Source of the DNA: Weeksellaceae bacterium
GTDB taxonomy: Bacteria; Bacteroidota; Bacteroidia; Flavobacteriales; Weeksellaceae
DNA length: 6,576 bases
Direction of reading: 5' to 3'
Assembly: GCA_028694715.1 (NCBI GenBank)
Contig: JAQVKJ010000075.1
Span: 1 to 6,576 of the forward strand
How positions within the stretch are numbered: the stretch's first letter is position 1; each line of letters opens with the position of its first letter. A model generated the notes under the pieces. The model searched no databases, was not told the origin of the DNA, and saw nothing but the letters and a program-made list of their open reading frames with translations. Of this stretch, positions 5,179 through 6,576 are shown piece by piece. Made by a program: the position numbers and the translations under genes.

Positions 5179-6096
5179 TTATTCCAGATTGTAAGTTACC
5201 GGCAGTACAAAGATTAAGTCCACAGAAGAACCGTCGTTCAGCTTTGCAGGCTGAATGTCTCTTCCTCTGGCACTCATTCTTCGTGAGATGGCCTCCATGG
5301 CCTTTTCTGCCTCAGTGGCCAATTTTTTATTGATGCTTGAATTTCCTCCGTCCTGCGAAGTGATTTGTACAATTTTACCTGATTTGTTGATTACAAACTG
5401 TACTCTGGTCACCGCCCTGGAGTCACCTTGGTCGCTCATGACCTGTGCGAAATCCACCAATTGGTCGTTGAGTTCCAATGTGAGCTTTTGAGTCAAACAT
5501 CTCTGAAGTGCATTTTTGTCGCCTTTGTGTTTTTCACAACCCGGAAAAATAGCCATTTCCTGCACCTGCCTTGTTGTATATTTTTTTGGTGGCGGAGGTG
5601 GTGGTGGAGCCGGTTTGTCTCCATCTCCACTTGCGGTGGGTTCTGATTTTCCTTTAACACCTGTAGAGGCTTCACCTTCCTTGTTCTCTGTACCGATTAC
5701 CTTGTCTTTCATTTCATCGATTGAAGCCATAGGCTCTTCCTTGATTACATCTTTTTTTGGTTCTGGTACAACCACTCTGACCTCAGCGATTTCCGGCTCC
5801 GGTTCGGGTTCTGGTTCCGGTTCTGGTTCCGGTTCCGGTTCCTCTTCTTCCGGTATGTCGGGGATATCAACATCGGTGAGTGTAACATCTACAACTGTTA
5901 TTTCCTTGTCTGATTTGGTGAAAACCACATTGTACAATACAATGACGAGTGTTGACAACAAAATGAAAGAAACACCAATTATGAATGATTTCAGAAGGTT
6001 TTTGGGCTGAGATTTTCTCAATTCATAGGCACCGTATTCCCGGTTCCTATTCTCAAATACTATATCATCAAGTGATTTAAAATTTTCTTCTGCCAT
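5179..6096 (-). CDS. tonB: Energy transducer TonB
   Basis: Inner-membrane-anchored, periplasm-spanning protein of 305 residues that carries energy from the ExbB/ExbD proton channel to TonB-dependent outer-membrane receptors. The cytoplasmic N-terminus holds LDDIVFENRNREYGAYELRK, common in Bacteroidota TonB proteins. One membrane helix follows (about 38-58). The periplasmic linker has eight Glu-Pro units (86-102), a Lys/Glu-rich stretch, and seven consecutive prolines (164-170). The C-terminal domain starts near IFPGCEKH (183-190), includes RVQFVINKSGKIV, and ends VDLIFVLPVTYNLE. The usual YP and GI.G.V segment is replaced by a longer stretch (about 205-230), and C187 and C200 form a possible disulfide. 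The ATG at 6094-6096 lies 11 bp after the exbD stop, so tonB is the last gene of the exbD-tonB operon; a terminator follows. Confidence 0.92.
   Translation of the reverse strand: MAEENFKSLDDIVFENRNREYGAYELRKSQPKNLLKSFIIGVSFILLSTLVIVLYNVVFTKSDKEITVVDVTLTDVDIPDIPEEEEPEPEPEPEPEPEPEPEIAEVRVVVPEPKKDVIKEEPMASIDEMKDKVIGTENKEGEASTGVKGKSEPTASGDGDKPAPPPPPPPKKYTTRQVQEMAIFPGCEKHKGDKNALQRCLTQKLTLELNDQLVDFAQVMSDQGDSRAVTRVQFVINKSGKIVQITSQDGGNSSINKKLATEAEKAMEAISRRMSARGRDIQPAKLNDGSSVDLIFVLPVTYNLE
5791..5841 (-). repeat. Hexanucleotide tandem repeat coding Glu-Pro units of TonB
   Basis: An imperfect GAACC-type 6-bp repeat, about eight and a half copies on the minus strand, encodes the alternating Glu-Pro rod (residues 86-102) that spans the periplasm. 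Third-position differences between units (CCG, CCA, CCC, and one GAG) show that the array is partly diverged. In-frame unit loss or gain would change linker length without breaking the gene. Confidence 0.85.
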
Positions 6097-6107
6097 TGTG
6101 CTCTTGT

Positions 6108-6576
6108 TTATTCATTATTTGAATCACTATCACTATTACTATCACTGTCACCGGAAGAAATACCATTTTTCTGCTGATATACACTCAGTTCATTGGGCGA
6201 TGGATCAACAATCCCGTAACGGGTAGATTGTGTGATTTCCATTTCATCCAGTACATTCACAAGATTCTCATAGGTGGAATCATCAGTGGGTTTGATAATC
6301 ACTGTAAATTTCTCTTCGTCTTTGGCTCTATGTCTTGCCGTCAATATGTCTGTTCTCAAACCTTCTTTTGAATAATCGGTTTCATTCAATGTTTCGGATG
6401 TTAGTTCAAGCTGGTCTTGTTGATGCCAATATAGTTTGTTTTCACCCCCGATGATAATAGAAATTGAGTTTGAAAGATCAATTTCAGGTCTTTCTGTATT
6501 TATTTCATCAGGCGGTGTTTTAGGCGGCATATTCAGTCCCATCACATTGGGTTTGCTGAAGGTGGTTGTAAACATA
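6108..6576 (-). CDS. exbD: ExbD/TolR-family biopolymer transport protein (5' end beyond window)
   Basis: Proton-channel subunit that works with ExbB to energise TonB. The frame enters from the right edge. An ATG at 6573-6575 exists, but it is probably internal: the visible start MFTTTFSKPNVMGLNMPP matches the segment just after the single ExbD membrane helix (typically ending FF.FTTT), so the cytoplasmic N-terminus and helix lie outside the window. What remains is the periplasmic domain with the SISIIIGGENKLYWH strand, a RHRAKDEEKFTVIIKP segment and NLVNVLDEMEIT, as in the second ExbD of Bacteroidota exbB-exbD-exbD-tonB operons. The C-terminus ends in an unusual Ser/Asp/Asn-rich tail of 16 residues. 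tonB follows after 11 bp. Confidence 0.92.
   Translation of the reverse strand, partial: MFTTTFSKPNVMGLNMPPKTPPDEINTERPEIDLSNSISIIIGGENKLYWHQQDQLELTSETLNETDYSKEGLRTDILTARHRAKDEEKFTVIIKPTDDSTYENLVNVLDEMEITQSTRYGIVDPSPNELSVYQQKNGISSGDSDSNSDSDSNNE
6111..6158 (-). repeat. Low-complexity Ser-Asp-Asn tail of exbD
   Basis: The last 16 codons before the exbD stop encode SSGDSDSNSDSDSNNE. The DNA is a degenerate 6-bp repeat, visible on the plus strand as variants of ATCACT. The tail lies beyond the conserved ExbD fold and should sit in the periplasm. Confidence 0.75.

Noticed and set aside
5791..5841. Repeat array considered as CRISPR or VNTR locus
   Set aside because: The unit is 6 bp without spacers and is translated as Glu-Pro within tonB.
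5516..6010. 164-codon plus-strand frame rich in Gly and Ser
   Set aside because: It is the antisense shadow of tonB; its Gly-Ser repeats are just the complement of the Glu-Pro codons.

Overview
The window looks like core chromosome of a Bacteroidota bacterium, probably Flavobacteriia or a close relative. The evidence is AT-rich intergenic DNA, promoter boxes of the Bacteroidota type (TTTG / TAnnTTTG), little sign of Shine-Dalgarno sites, an ExbD-TonB pair of the Bacteroidota type, a DsbD with the HACANCRK thioredoxin site, and a lipoprotein with an acidic stretch after its cysteine. A species cannot be named from this sequence alone.

Layout from left to right: (1) dsbD, minus strand, runs off the left edge, so only its first 590 codons are present. 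(2) tilS, minus strand, lies upstream of dsbD and overlaps its start by 16 bp, so the two form an operon. (3) A gene for an FKBP-like lipoprotein, minus strand, has its own rho-independent terminator separating it from tilS. (4) hslR (Hsp15), plus strand, is divergent from the lipoprotein gene. (5) aroK (shikimate kinase), minus strand, overlaps hslR tail to tail by 26 bp. (6) A tRNA-Lys(UUU) gene, plus strand, is a complete transcription unit with a textbook Bacteroidota promoter and a strong terminator. (7) tonB and a second-type exbD, minus strand, are 11 bp apart; exbD enters from beyond the right edge and a terminator follows tonB.

Functionally these are housekeeping modules. ExbD and TonB carry proton-motive energy to outer-membrane receptors. 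DsbD brings reducing power to periplasmic thiol proteins. TilS and tRNA-Lys serve translation, Hsp15 rescues stalled 50S subunits, and AroK acts in aromatic amino acid synthesis. The FKBP-like lipoprotein probably acts in the envelope, perhaps on the cell surface.

I found no mobile element, CRISPR array, defence island or clearly new system. The points worth a second look are smaller: an atypical TonB C-terminal domain with a cysteine pair, a possible surface-export signal on the lipoprotein, a mismatched T-stem in the tRNA, overlapping gene ends, and slippage-prone repeats in tonB, exbD and dsbD.
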